This document shows, piece by piece, positions 8,697 to 15,954 of a stretch of DNA of 64,000 nucleotides. A model generated the notes under the pieces. It was not told the DNA's origin, made no database searches, and saw only the letters and a program-made list of their open reading frames with translations. How positions within the stretch are numbered: position 1 is the stretch's first letter; each line of letters begins with the position of its first letter. The stretch is from Candidatus Levyibacteriota bacterium (lineage in GTDB: Bacteria; Patescibacteria; Microgenomatia; Levybacterales; UBA12049). The translations under genes were made by a program, and so were the position numbers. Location of the stretch: positions 1-64,000 of the forward strand of contig JACPLG010000007.1 of NCBI GenBank assembly GCA_016186625.1, written 5' to 3'.

Positions 8697-9074
8697 TTAC
8701 TCCTTTAATTTAATATTCGTGAATTTAATCAGTTGGTGGATTTCTTTTGGAAGCTCTTGGAGCTCTTCTAAAATGTGCTCATATTGAGCCTGAATTAAGA
8801 GTTTTCTAATTCGCGATTTTTCGTTCCAGTCAAATCCCTCTTTTACTGAACCTAAGCTAAAATAATAAAATCTCACCTTATCTTTTTTTCCAAATCTTCC
8901 GAATCCTTCGGCGATATTTGCCGAAATCGAATCAATAGCAGTCACAAATTGAATACCCACTGAGTTTTTTGCAAAGTAATCCCAGGCGATAACGATATCC
9001 CAAATATAATTAGAAAGGTTCAAAGCCCTTTTATAGCAATCAATATCATTTAACTGCAAATACTTTCTTACCAT
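8697..9074 (-). CDS. Four helix bundle protein (23S rRNA intervening-sequence protein family)
   Basis: 125 residues from the ATG at 9072-9074; an upstream TTG at 9101 lies inside the flanking repeat and is less likely. Family hallmarks seen: LNDIDCYKRALNLSNYIWD at the start, then SISANIAEGFGRFGKKDKVRFYYFSLGSVKE, and a helical C-terminus. This corresponds to the S23/IVP-type four-helix bundle first found inside intervening sequences of 23S rRNA. Molecular function is unknown in the family; the fold resembles the Avd accessory protein of diversity-generating retroelements. The gene is bracketed by inverted family N repeats, interrupting the pilin/PrgI locus, which suggests it arrived as a unit. 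Confidence 0.88.
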   Translation of the reverse strand: MVRKYLQLNDIDCYKRALNLSNYIWDIVIAWDYFAKNSVGIQFVTAIDSISANIAEGFGRFGKKDKVRFYYFSLGSVKEGFDWNEKSRIRKLLIQAQYEHILEELQELPKEIHQLIKFTNIKLKE

Positions 9075-9115
9075 GCCTTCAGCAATCGAACAATCGATCA
9101 ATGGAACAATTTGGT
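9075..9115. repeat. Family N repeat arm, right flank of four-helix-bundle gene
   Basis: CAGCAATCGAACAATCGATC followed by AATGGAACAATTTGG, inverted relative to the 8638-8696 arm. Confidence 0.65.
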
Positions 9116-9220
9116 TATTCTATAGAATAACCCGTGAAAATTATGGATTCAAGGCTATCAAAATGGGTCAAATTAGGAGAATTTTAGCCTCGAGCGTGAA
9201 AATACAAGTTTAGACTGTGG

Positions 9221-9841
9221 TCATTTGCAAATCCAGGTTGTCTGACCAGGCACTATAATAACTTGCGTGCATTCTTTTGCGCCGGAGCACCATCCTCTGT
9301 GGTGTGTAACACTGCAACGGTATTGACAGGACGGTTCGAGTCCTGGCCTGTCTTTTCTTGGTAAACACTCTCTTCCGCCAGTGCAAAATCCATCTGGGTT
9401 TGTTCTACTACAGGGTTGAGAAATGTCTGCGGGCACGCACTGGGTGAAGCCGAATCTTGTTATGCACGCAACTCCTGTAGTTCTTGCTATAAAGGCAACT
9501 ATTGCAAATGAGAAAAGTATTAGGACAAGGCCGATAATTGCCCAGGTAAGGGTTTTTCTGGCTCCTTCCACCTGCTTGGGGTCACCGCCTGAGAAGACAA
9601 ATTTAAAGCCTGAAATGACTATAAGAACAAGGGCCAAAATTCCTGCGCCTACAAGAAGCCAGAAGACAACGTTGCCTATAATAATTGGAATACAGTCAAT
9701 TGTTGCTACCTGATCGGCCCCGCCCACCAGACAACGAGTAGGAAGCTTTGTTGGCCCCAGTTGGGCAAATGTAGGAGTTGCAGAAAATAGAAAATAGAAA
9801 ATAGAAAATAGAAAAGAGAATATAATAAATAGCTTTTTCAT
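9221..9841 (-). CDS. T4SS pilin-like subunit with Cys-rich C-terminal ectodomain
   Basis: 206 residues: a signal peptide (1-26, ending TPTFA), a short loop with two Cys, then two transmembrane helices (about 54-75 and 96-120) separated by the signature FSGGDPKQVEGARKTL. This GGD-x3-4-AR hinge between two helices is shared by all five pilin-like genes in the locus and matches the TrbC/VirB2-like T4SS_pilin family. The C-terminal ~75 residues carry eight or more Cys in CxxxxxxxxCTGGRECLP-like spacing, probably a disulfide-rich exposed domain. The hydrophobic core of the signal peptide is encoded by a tandem A-rich repeat (RC of GAAAATAGAAAATAGAAAAT, about 9783-9820). Confidence 0.82.
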   Translation of the reverse strand: MKKLFIIFSFLFSIFYFLFSATPTFAQLGPTKLPTRCLVGGADQVATIDCIPIIIGNVVFWLLVGAGILALVLIVISGFKFVFSGGDPKQVEGARKTLTWAIIGLVLILFSFAIVAFIARTTGVACITRFGFTQCVPADISQPCSRTNPDGFCTGGRECLPRKDRPGLEPSCQYRCSVTHHRGWCSGAKECTQVIIVPGQTTWICK

Positions 9842-9888
9842 TAAGGCAATAAATAAAGCGTAGCAGAGGAGAATTTAAAAAACAAGAA

Positions 9889-10290
9889 TTAAGGTCTCAG
9901 GTTTGGAATTTGTAGCCCCTGAATGCTTCCAAGGCCAAAGAATGTAAATACAAAGTTAATTATAAAGAATGCCAGAAAGACTATTACAAGTCCAACAAGA
10001 GCTGCAACAATTGTACCTCTGGCTTCTTCAACTTTTGTTTTATCTCCGCCGGAGAGTATCCAGCGTATACCGCCCCAGATAAGAAACGCCAAAGCAATTA
10101 AAACTGCTAAAATAAAGGCCAGTGTGACCAGCTTTCCAATAAATCCTCCTGAAAGAGTAAAGTTGCACAGTGTTCCAAAACCCACCCCGCCTCCTCTTAC
10201 GCAAGGATTTACATTTGTTTGAGCGAAAACAGGAAGAGCAAGGCTAAGGTAGGCGGCAGCGGAAGCTCCTATGGCAGTTAATTTTTTCAT
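9889..10290 (-). CDS. T4SS pilin-like subunit (paralogue 1 of a tandem pair)
   Basis: 133 residues from ATG 10288-10290. A TTG further upstream falls inside the -35 element of the promoter, so the ATG is chosen. Signal peptide 1-23 (LALPVFA), then a short Cys-containing loop (PCVRGGGVGFGTLC), a first TM (IGKLVTLAFILAVLIALAFLIWGG), the hinge ILSGGDKTKVEEARGTI, and a second TM. The product is probably the inserted pilin subunit polymerised or placed by the VirB4/PrgI machine. A 95-bp block (10127-10221) is identical to 10886-10980 in the next paralogue, whereas flanking codons differ. It lacks the Cys-rich tail of that paralogue. Confidence 0.88.
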   Translation of the reverse strand: MKKLTAIGASAAAYLSLALPVFAQTNVNPCVRGGGVGFGTLCNFTLSGGFIGKLVTLAFILAVLIALAFLIWGGIRWILSGGDKTKVEEARGTIVAALVGLVIVFLAFFIINFVFTFFGLGSIQGLQIPNLRP

Positions 10291-10300
10291 TATTAATATG

Positions 10301-10329
10301 ATCGTAGGAACTTTTTTGAAGTTTGTCAA
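10301..10329 (-). promoter_or_regulatory. Promoter of pilin paralogue 1
   Basis: Minus-strand TTGACA (10324-10329), 17-bp spacer, TACGAT (10301-10306), then 10 nt to the ATG. The same hexamers, spacer and ATG distance occur before paralogue 2. Confidence 0.75.
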
Positions 10330-10536
10330 GTACCTAAATTAATTTTATAGGTAGTACGCGATCCGCCGATAATCGCTCTGTGAGGCGTGAACGAATAGTT
10401 CCCAAAAGCTGAACAGCAAGATATGGCGGGTCAAGAGGGAGATTCACTAGCAGATTATGATAGATGCTACCGTCAAGTTGTGTTGTGTGGGGTCAAGAGG
10501 CAGCCTGAGGTTATATTGAAAGGTGAAAAAAATAAC

Positions 10537-11061
10537 TTACCTACTCGCGCATGTGCCAACTGGTCGCCCAGTGGGCATACAAAAACCGCTACGACACTGG
10601 CTGTGATCAGTACAAGCGCTGCCGTTTGTTAAACCCCCTCCTCCACCGCCCCCGCTGAGACTGGGAATGCTAAGGTTTCTTATGCTTTCAAGGCCAAAGA
10701 AGGTGAATAAGAAGTTGATTATAAAGAATGCCAGAAATACGAGTATCAATCCCACCACAGAAGCAACAATTGTACCTCTGGCTTCCTCAACTTTTGTCTT
10801 ATCTCCTCCTGAGAGAATCCAGCGGATACCGCCAAATATTAAAAATGCCAGGGCAATTAAGACAGCCAAAATGAATGCCAATGTTACCAGCTTTCCAATA
10901 AATCCTCCTGAAAGAGTAAAGTTGCACAGTGTTCCAAAACCCACCCCGCCTCCTCTTACGCAAGGATTTACATTTGTTTGTGCAAAGACAGGAGAAGTTA
11001 TGGCGAAAAATGAAAAAATAAAAAATAAAAAAGAGGAACCTGCGGCAATTAGCTTTCTCAT
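10537..11061 (-). CDS. T4SS pilin-like subunit with Gly-rich linker and Cys-rich tail (paralogue 2)
   Basis: 174 residues from ATG 11059-11061. Signal peptide 1-27 (ITSPVFA), then residues nearly identical to paralogue 1 through the Cys loop, first TM, the ILSGGDKTKVEEARGTI hinge and second TM. After the second TM it extends with a Gly-rich linker and a tail with five Cys (GSACTDHSQC, SGFCMPTGRP, GTCAS), a small disulfide-rich module similar in style to the 9221-9841 protein. This suggests the ectodomain tail is an interchangeable addition. The 246-bp gap to paralogue 1 (10291-10536) has its promoter and no other recognisable gene. Confidence 0.88.
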   Translation of the reverse strand: MRKLIAAGSSFLFFIFSFFAITSPVFAQTNVNPCVRGGGVGFGTLCNFTLSGGFIGKLVTLAFILAVLIALAFLIFGGIRWILSGGDKTKVEEARGTIVASVVGLILVFLAFFIINFLFTFFGLESIRNLSIPSLSGGGGGGGLTNGSACTDHSQCRSGFCMPTGRPVGTCASR

Positions 11062-11071
11062 ACTTAATTCG

Positions 11072-11100
11072 ATCGTAGAAGAATTCCTCAGGTTTGTCAA
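11072..11100 (-). promoter_or_regulatory. Promoter of pilin paralogue 2
   Basis: Minus-strand TTGACA (11095-11100), 17-bp spacer, TACGAT (11072-11077), 10 nt to ATG. The -35 overlaps the -35 of the divergent plus-strand promoter (TTGTCA 11094-11099), so the two promoters may exclude each other. Confidence 0.75.
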
Positions 11101-11122
11101 GGAGAGAGCTAATAGCTAAACT
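11094..11122 (+). promoter_or_regulatory. Leaderless-type promoter of the 11129 membrane protein
   Basis: TTGTCA (11094-11099), 17 bp, TAAACT (11117-11122), then 6 nt to ATG 11129. The transcription start would fall on or next to the ATG. Confidence 0.65.
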
Positions 11123-11128
11123 AAAAGG

Positions 11129-12619
11129 ATGCAACTTGTTAAAATAAATAAATTTAATTTTCTGATATTAATTTCTGCTTTCTTGCTCTTTTTTGCAATA
11201 GGAACCCTTTTTCTTGACCCTGATTTTGGGTGGCATATGAAAATGGGGGAGCTGATGCTTGCAAAAGGAATCCCCAAGAATGACCCCTTTTCCTACACTA
11301 TGCCAAGTTACCCTTTTGTGGATCATGAGTGGCTCACGGATATTATTCTTTATCTTATCTACCAAAATATCGGATATGCCTCACTTGCAGTACTTTTTGG
11401 CCTAATAGCAGTTCTATCAATACTAATAATGTTTAGATCAAGACAAGATCAATCCTACTTCCTCGTACCTTTTATACTCGGCGCAGGATCACTTTTGCCA
11501 TCCTCGGGAGTAAGGCCCCAGGTTATCTCCTGGCTATTTTTTTCTATTTTAGTAAGCTTCTTTTTTGATGAGAAAATCTATAAACGACTTCGTATATTTC
11601 TTCCAGTCTTTTTTCTTGCGTGGGCAAATCTTCACGGAGGATTTGCCATAGGAATTTTTACGCTCGCAACATTTATATTCTTTAAATTTCTGAAGGATAA
11701 AAAGATAAATTTTATAGATATATGGGTAGTTATTTTTTGCGCTCTAGCAACTTTAATAAATCCCTACGGTATAAATCTTTGGAAAGAAATTTATATGTCA
11801 GCCTCAGATTCATCTCTTAGATGGGGAATCCAGGAATGGGCTCCGGCATTCTTTTTCTTTAATGTCCCTCTCATAACACTTGTTTGCCTTTCAGCGTTTC
11901 TTGTCATAAGATTTAGAAAAAATTTTGGACTTTTTGAAAAAGCTCTCTATTTGGGTTTACTTTTAGCCGGATTATCAAGCGTTAGGCACATGCCATTTTT
12001 TGTCCTAGTTAGCCTGCCTCTACTTTCAAAAAGCATAGGTTTTTTGGGCAAAGAGGCAGAAAGAGTCAAATATGGAAGGCAAAGGTTTAAAAAAGCCTAC
12101 ACTTTTATGGTGGCTCTTTCAATTTTTACCGTAATTGTGCCGCTTGTGTCAGGAAAAGATCTCTTATTTTCCAGACAAAGCGCATATCCTGCAGATGCTT
12201 TAGGCTATTTAAAACGCAATCCTGGTAGCGGTAATTTATTTTCAGAATATGGTTGGGGAGGATATCTTATATGGAGGTATCCCGAGAAAAAAGTTTTTAT
12301 AGACGGAAGAATGCCCAGCTGGCGGTGGCAGGCTGATATAAAAAATGAAAGCAATTACGCCTTCAAAGAATACAAGGATTTAATGAATGGGAAATCAAAG
12401 CTTAGTTATGCCATTAATAAATATAATATAGATACATTTTTACTTCCTGTTCAAGTAAAAAAAGAGCTATCATATCCTGAACTTTTATTTGAGCGGCTTG
12501 AAAATAAAATATTTAGAAAAGAAAAATATGATAATATTTATATCCAGCTAGAAAGGGAGGGCTGGAATGTTGTCTACCAGGATAAAGTTGCAATTGTTTA
12601 TAGAAAGAGTAGATTATAA
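11129..12619 (+). CDS. Polytopic membrane protein, putative GT-C-like glycosyltransferase
   Basis: 496 residues with about ten transmembrane segments. Near the N-terminus after TM1 comes DPDFGWHMKMGELML and then FVDHEWLTDIILYLIY. An acidic-His loop (DFGWH) between TM1 and TM2 is typical of GT-C fold enzymes (PMT/ArnT-like), which transfer sugars from lipid-linked donors on the outer face. The C-terminal ~130 residues are soluble and contain YGWGGYLIWRYPEKKVFIDGRMP, common in this uncharacterised group. No specific substrate can be named. The gene lies divergent to the pilin genes, so surface or pilin glycosylation is possible but is inferred from position only. Confidence 0.65.
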   Translation: MQLVKINKFNFLILISAFLLFFAIGTLFLDPDFGWHMKMGELMLAKGIPKNDPFSYTMPSYPFVDHEWLTDIILYLIYQNIGYASLAVLFGLIAVLSILIMFRSRQDQSYFLVPFILGAGSLLPSSGVRPQVISWLFFSILVSFFFDEKIYKRLRIFLPVFFLAWANLHGGFAIGIFTLATFIFFKFLKDKKINFIDIWVVIFCALATLINPYGINLWKEIYMSASDSSLRWGIQEWAPAFFFFNVPLITLVCLSAFLVIRFRKNFGLFEKALYLGLLLAGLSSVRHMPFFVLVSLPLLSKSIGFLGKEAERVKYGRQRFKKAYTFMVALSIFTVIVPLVSGKDLLFSRQSAYPADALGYLKRNPGSGNLFSEYGWGGYLIWRYPEKKVFIDGRMPSWRWQADIKNESNYAFKEYKDLMNGKSKLSYAINKYNIDTFLLPVQVKKELSYPELLFERLENKIFRKEKYDNIYIQLEREGWNVVYQDKVAIVYRKSRL

Positions 12620-12777
12620 TTATAAAATCCGAATATCGAAATTCGAAATCCGAAACAACAATGGTCAGAATACTCGGATGATTACTAAGATAGTTCAGAA
12701 GACTCAGAATACTCAGACCACCGGAGCATCAGAGAGTCCGACTAACAGAAAACCAGAAGACCTGTTATTATAAGTTA
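12620..12777. repeat. Composite repeat: family D (AAATCCGAAA) plus family S arm
   Basis: 12626-12660 holds family D words (AAATCCGAATATCGAAATTC, GAAATCCGAAAC). 12662-12770 holds family S words (GGTCAGAATACTCGGATGAT, CAGAAGACTCAGAATACTCA). The S arm is inverted relative to the S arm after the next gene (13112-13195), so the two bracket the frameshifted four-helix-bundle gene. Confidence 0.7.
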
Positions 12778-13138
12778 ATGATCAGGGATGTAATTGATCT
12801 TGAAGTATATAAAGAATCGCTACGACTTCTTAAAAAACTTTATCCTCAAAAAAGTACCCAAATCTGAATATGATTCTGTTATCCAATCTAAGAAATGTGG
12901 AAAATCAATTCCTTCGAATATTGCAGAGGGGTGGGCGAAGAGATCATCTGAAGCTGAGTTTAAAAGATTTTTGAAAATTGCAATTGGCTCAAGCGATGAA
13001 TTAATCTCACATTTGCGAACAATCGCCATTGCAGTCCCAAGATTATTAGAAGAGGCAAAAGAGCTCGTTGAAGACTACAAAGTATTATCTAAAAGAATTA
13101 ATAAACTTCATTCGATCTGGAGATCTGGCACATTCTGA
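12778..13138 (+). pseudogene. Four helix bundle protein gene, frameshifted in a poly-A run
   Basis: Translation from ATG 12778 gives the family start MIRDVIDLEVYKESLRLLKK and LYPQK, then runs into a stop at 12865-12867. From 12842 the +1-shifted frame continues the family: ILKKVPKSEYDSVIQSKK, SIPSNIAEGWAKRSSEAEFK, and a helical C-terminus to the stop at 13136-13138. The frames join at an A6 tract (12848-12853); one A fewer would give YPQKVPKSEYDS, the expected sequence. It may be an inactivating insertion, a sequencing error in a homopolymer, or slippage. The last codons (IWRSGTF) are encoded by the flanking S repeat, as the same bases occur in the ORF-less copy near 25750. Confidence 0.8.
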
Positions 13139-13195
13139 TTTTCTGACATTCTGGATTTCTGAGTTTTCCGAGTTTTCAGAAATATTTCAAATTGA
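13112..13195. repeat. Family S repeat arm, right flank
   Basis: GATCTGGAGATCTGGCACAT, TCTGATTTTCTGACATTCTG, GAGTTTTCCGAGTTTTCAGA. Nearly the same start occurs at 25753-25775 and the ending at 7409-7431 and 34569-34588. Confidence 0.7.
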
Positions 13196-13220
13196 AAATT
13201 AACAGTCTTTTGTCCAGCGT

Positions 13221-13553
13221 CTATCTTGGAACTGTGATTCCCAGTAGCTTTACGCCAAGAAAGTCGCCGATTGTATTTATTATAAAAAAAGCAAGAAAAG
13301 CAATTATGAGTCCAATTAGAGCGTAAACTAGTCTATTTCTGGCGGCCTCAATTTTTTGTTTGTCTCCGCCGGAAGTTATCCACTGGATCCCTCCCCAAAT
13401 AAGAAAAAAGAGAGAAGTTATGCTTATGGCAATAAAAAGAACAGTTACGCCCCATCTAAGAACATCAACAGCTGTTCCAAGGCCGCCGCTTGGCATCCCT
13501 CTAACAGGGTTAATGGAATAATCCCCGGGTAAATTAAAAGCAAGACGTTCCAT
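13221..13553 (-). CDS. T4SS pilin-like subunit, no clear signal peptide
   Basis: 110 residues from ATG 13551-13553; a TTG 12 bp upstream is in repeat sequence and is rejected. The N-terminus (MERLAFNLPGDYSINPVRGMP) is not a typical signal peptide. Two TM helices follow, joined by the family hinge WITSGGDKQKIEAARNRLVYALIGLI, then IIAFLAFFIINTIGDFLG and a short tail ending TVPR. It is the shortest and most minimal pilin-like subunit in the locus. The absence of an obvious cleavable signal suggests a different insertion route or a membrane-resident role. It sits between two four-helix-bundle units. Confidence 0.82.
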   Translation of the reverse strand: MERLAFNLPGDYSINPVRGMPSGGLGTAVDVLRWGVTVLFIAISITSLFFLIWGGIQWITSGGDKQKIEAARNRLVYALIGLIIAFLAFFIINTIGDFLGVKLLGITVPR

Positions 13554-13559
13554 AGTTAA

Positions 13560-13606
13560 ATTCAAAAGTCAAAAGTTAAAAGTCAAAAGTTAAAGTAAAA
13601 ATGTTA
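13560..13606. repeat. Family F repeat arm (CAAAAGTCAAAAG)
   Basis: Tandem CAAAAGTCAAAAGTTAAAAG words upstream of the pilin gene and abutting the end of the four-helix-bundle gene. The inverted arm lies at 13955-14003 (TTTTGCATTTTGCCTTTTGA). Confidence 0.65.
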
Positions 13607-13978
13607 AAAGTTTTTTGCCTTAAGCTTTATAACTCCTGAACCAAGCATATTTGCTATTTCTGTGACTTCTGCCAGTAATTCTTCTATTTTATAGGCTTCT
13701 GTAAGCTTAGCATCACTTAGAAGATTAAGCCAATATTTAGTTTCATTTGCACTTTTTAAAGCAATTTCATAATATTTTTTGAACTCTAATCTGGAGCTAG
13801 ATGCGCGAGCTTCTACTAAATTCGCTCCAATAGAAGTTGCAGAACGGATTAATTGGTCTGCTATTATCCATGCGCTTCTCTTGTTGGGTAAGCTATCTGT
13901 TAGCTTGATAACATTTAGACTGAATTTATAACAGCGTTCAACAAGATCGATTTTGAATTTTGAATTTAATTTTTGCAT
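13604..13978 (-). CDS. Four helix bundle protein (23S rRNA IVS-protein family)
   Basis: 124 residues from ATG 13976-13978. Upstream in-frame codons overlap the next pilin gene and read no family sequence. Family pattern: KIDLVERCYKFSLNVIKLTD, then LIRSATSIGANLVEARASSSRLEFKKYYEIALKSANET and a helical end (EELLAEVTEIANMLGSGVIKL). The first codons (MQKLNSKFK) and the last are contributed by family F repeat sequence, so the repeat reaches into the coding region at both ends. Function is unknown for the family. It is the third copy in this locus, with a different flanking repeat family from the others. Confidence 0.88.
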   Translation of the reverse strand: MQKLNSKFKIDLVERCYKFSLNVIKLTDSLPNKRSAWIIADQLIRSATSIGANLVEARASSSRLEFKKYYEIALKSANETKYWLNLLSDAKLTEAYKIEELLAEVTEIANMLGSGVIKLKAKNF

Positions 13979-14003
13979 TTTGCCTTTTGAATTTTGACTT
14001 GTA

Positions 14004-14912
14004 TTACCCGCCGAAGCCGGGTAACCCCAGTATATCTCTTGTAATAAGTTCAAGTATAACAAGGGAGAATATGATAAAGAGAAGTCCAACAATTGCAGCC
14101 GTAAGCTGGTCTCTGGCATTTTTTATTTTCTCAGGATCTCCCGCAGAAGTCATAAGACGGTATCCTGAGATAATTATAATAAGAATTACAATTGCTCCTG
14201 AAATACTTAAAACAAATCCTAAGACCCAGCGTGTAAAATTATTTGCAGAAGTACCCACCCATCCAAAAGCAGTCTTTATTCTCACACACCCTCTCTCAAA
14301 ACTACTATTCGCATCACTACAAGGCTTTGACAGAGGCTGATTGGGCTCCGTTACTGACCCCGGCCTAGCTGTTGGAGGCGTCTCTTTTGTCTCGCATTTT
14401 CCATTGATATCCAAATAAGGGTCTTTATCTCTATTAAATAGATGACCATCTCTATCAAGGCAATATCTCGTAGAGCAATCAGCTTCATCCCCCTCTCTAC
14501 ATTGTGCATTTGAGGTGCAGTTGTTTCGCACATTTTCGCACTGTCCAGGATCTGGCAAATCTGAGGGAGAGCAGCCTCCTATTTGGCGGCAAACTGGCTC
14601 TGAGTCAGTACACACCTCTTCATTTACAACAGGAATAAGTAGATCCATTCTTGCTTCATGGTCTGTGCTCTCATAAAGACAATAAGGCGGCGGAGGATTA
14701 CCGATACCTATTTGATCGGGGTCACAATCATAGGCTTTCCCGCATTGTGCTGCAATCCCATCAAATATTTGTGGAGTTTTGTAGCCACTTTTTAAAGGGC
14801 AGAAGTTCTCACATTTATCACCTGCTGCGCCTAAAGCTGTTTTAGGGTTTAAATATGCAAAGGAGGCTAGCAGAATAAAAAAAGAGATTAATGCAAGCAG
14901 GATTTTTCTCAT
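14004..14912 (-). CDS. T4SS pilin-like protein with large Cys-rich N-terminal ectodomain
   Basis: 302 residues. Signal peptide 1-29 (NPKTALG A). Residues ~33-205 form an extracellular region with about 18 Cys, many in CxxC/CxxxC-like spacing. Two TM helices follow around 230-255 and 270-295, with the family hinge LMTSAGDPEKIKNARDQLTAAIVGLL between them. The Cys-rich domain therefore sits before the pilin core, the reverse of the other two Cys-rich pilins. Start ATG 14910-14912 is preceded by AGAAAGGAGGTTTTCTAACG, with a strong GGAGG 12-16 nt upstream next to one arm of an inverted repeat. It may be an adhesin-like tip subunit, which is inferred from architecture. Confidence 0.8.
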   Translation of the reverse strand: MRKILLALISFFILLASFAYLNPKTALGAAGDKCENFCPLKSGYKTPQIFDGIAAQCGKAYDCDPDQIGIGNPPPPYCLYESTDHEARMDLLIPVVNEEVCTDSEPVCRQIGGCSPSDLPDPGQCENVRNNCTSNAQCREGDEADCSTRYCLDRDGHLFNRDKDPYLDINGKCETKETPPTARPGSVTEPNQPLSKPCSDANSSFERGCVRIKTAFGWVGTSANNFTRWVLGFVLSISGAIVILIIIISGYRLMTSAGDPEKIKNARDQLTAAIVGLLFIIFSLVILELITRDILGLPGFGG

Positions 14913-15185
14913 CCCGTTAGAAAACCTCCTTTCTAATGTTGACTATTGAGGTTTTAGTTTGCTGATTTAAAAACATTTTTCTAACGGGACTCACAACTTT
15001 ATCGTAATTAAAAAACTTGATTAACGCAAGTTTTTTAATTAGAAGGTAGGTGATAGAGCATAGAAGGTAGATTACGGAGGGTAGAAGATGGAAAATGGAA
15101 TACGGATAAGGAATTTGAAATTTTTAGTTTTCAATTTCCCGCCTGCCATTGCAAGCAAGGCTTTGCGGGCAGGTCGAATTGAAAA
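14913..15185. repeat. Repeat-dense intergenic region with several hairpins
   Basis: About 300 bp without a gene. Contents in order: an inverted repeat CCCGTTAGAAAA...TTTTTCTAACGGG (about 14913-14988) just upstream of the minus-strand pilin; a 14-bp-stem hairpin (15006-15019 with 15027-15040) that could end transcription in either direction; family P words (15041-15110); and a GC-rich hairpin element (15138-15173, CCCGCCTGCC...GGGCAGG) sitting inside an A/T palindrome (TTTTCAATTT...GAATTGAAAA). Confidence 0.7.
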
Positions 15186-15218
15186 TTGTTTTACTGCGTG
15201 GTGTGGTATAATCATGCC

Positions 15219-15389
15219 ATGAAAAAAAATTTTCCTTCATTAATAAAACAATACGCCAAAATGTCTGGAGATACCAAAATTAGACTTGGTCTTTCTCTCT
15301 CTCGAACAGTCAGAAAAGTAAGACAAGACGGCATTAGTGATGCTCAGAAATACCATGGAAACGGAAACCGATCAGGGATTACTCCTTAA
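15219..15389 (+). CDS. Small protein co-encoded with nucleotidyltransferase
   Basis: 56 residues from ATG 15219. It has a basic start (MKKNFPSLIKQYAK) and a helical core (KIRLGLSLSRTVRKVRQDG). It overlaps the following nucleotidyltransferase-like gene by 35 bp in another frame, which implies translational coupling. I do not recognise a named family. A small helical protein encoded ahead of a nucleotidyltransferase is the layout of several toxin-antitoxin-like modules and also of simple two-gene operons. The upstream region contains GTGTGGTATAATCATGCC: TATAAT at 15206-15211 lies 7 nt before the ATG, so the message is probably leaderless. Confidence 0.55.
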   Translation: MKKNFPSLIKQYAKMSGDTKIRLGLSLSRTVRKVRQDGISDAQKYHGNGNRSGITP

Positions 15390-15942
15390 AGAAATCACTT
15401 TATTTTTAGGCAAGAATAAAATCCCCTATATGATCACAGGTGCATGGAGTGTAATTTTTTATGCAAGGCCCCGCGCTTCTCATGACATTGATTTTGTGGT
15501 AGAGATGCATGAGAGAGATTTAGATAAAATATTAAAGATTTTTGAAAGATTACCCAAAGAATTTCTCGTGCAGCCCGAGCAGATTAAAGACGCCATTTTA
15601 AACAAGGGAATGTTTAACATTCTTCATTTGCCAACAGCGTTAAAGCTCGATTTCTGGATGCTGGGAAATGGTAAATTCAATAAAAGCCGTTTCTTACGAA
15701 AGAAAAGAAAGAGTATTTTAGGGCAATTTATGTATATAGCAAGTCCTGAAGACACTATTCTTAAAAAGCTGTTTTGGTACGAGGAATCAAAAATAGAGAA
15801 ACACTTAATAGATGCTGCATTTGTATATCAAATTCAGAATAAAAATCTCGACAAGGCTTATCTATCCAAATGGGCAAAAAAACATAAAATACAAAAGTTA
15901 CTGGGAGAATTAAAATCGATAGACCTGGAGTCTTACTACTAA
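15355..15942 (+). CDS. Nucleotidyltransferase-fold protein (MNT/AbiEii-like)
   Basis: 195 residues from ATG 15355; in-frame GTG/ATG at 15337/15340 are alternatives within the overlap. The N-terminus has GAWSVIFYARPRASHDIDFVVEM, matching the Pol-beta-type nucleotidyltransferase core with a glycine turn (here GAW), then DxD (D-I-D) metal ligands. The C-terminal part is helical (SPEDTILKKLFWYEE, ERHLIDA-like KHLIDAAFVYQ), as in domain-of-unknown-function nucleotidyltransferases of the AbiEii/MNT superfamily. Known members modify nucleotides, RNA or proteins, often as toxins or antitoxins. The substrate here is unknown. The pair 15219-15942 stands alone between repeat blocks and may be a mobile accessory module. 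Confidence 0.75.
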   Translation: METETDQGLLLKEITLFLGKNKIPYMITGAWSVIFYARPRASHDIDFVVEMHERDLDKILKIFERLPKEFLVQPEQIKDAILNKGMFNILHLPTALKLDFWMLGNGKFNKSRFLRKKRKSILGQFMYIASPEDTILKKLFWYEESKIEKHLIDAAFVYQIQNKNLDKAYLSKWAKKHKIQKLLGELKSIDLESYY

Positions 15943-15954
15943 ATATTTTTTAAA

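Noticed and set aside
10423..10632. Plus-strand frame in the gap between the two pilin paralogues
   Set aside because: It runs into the Cys-rich end of paralogue 2 on the other strand, has no recognisable motif and no start signal. The gap holds only the promoter of paralogue 1 and unassigned sequence.
12567..12773. Frame overlapping the end of the 11129 membrane protein
   Set aside because: It is formed by repeat D and S words and the 3' end of the real gene; no protein family is readable.
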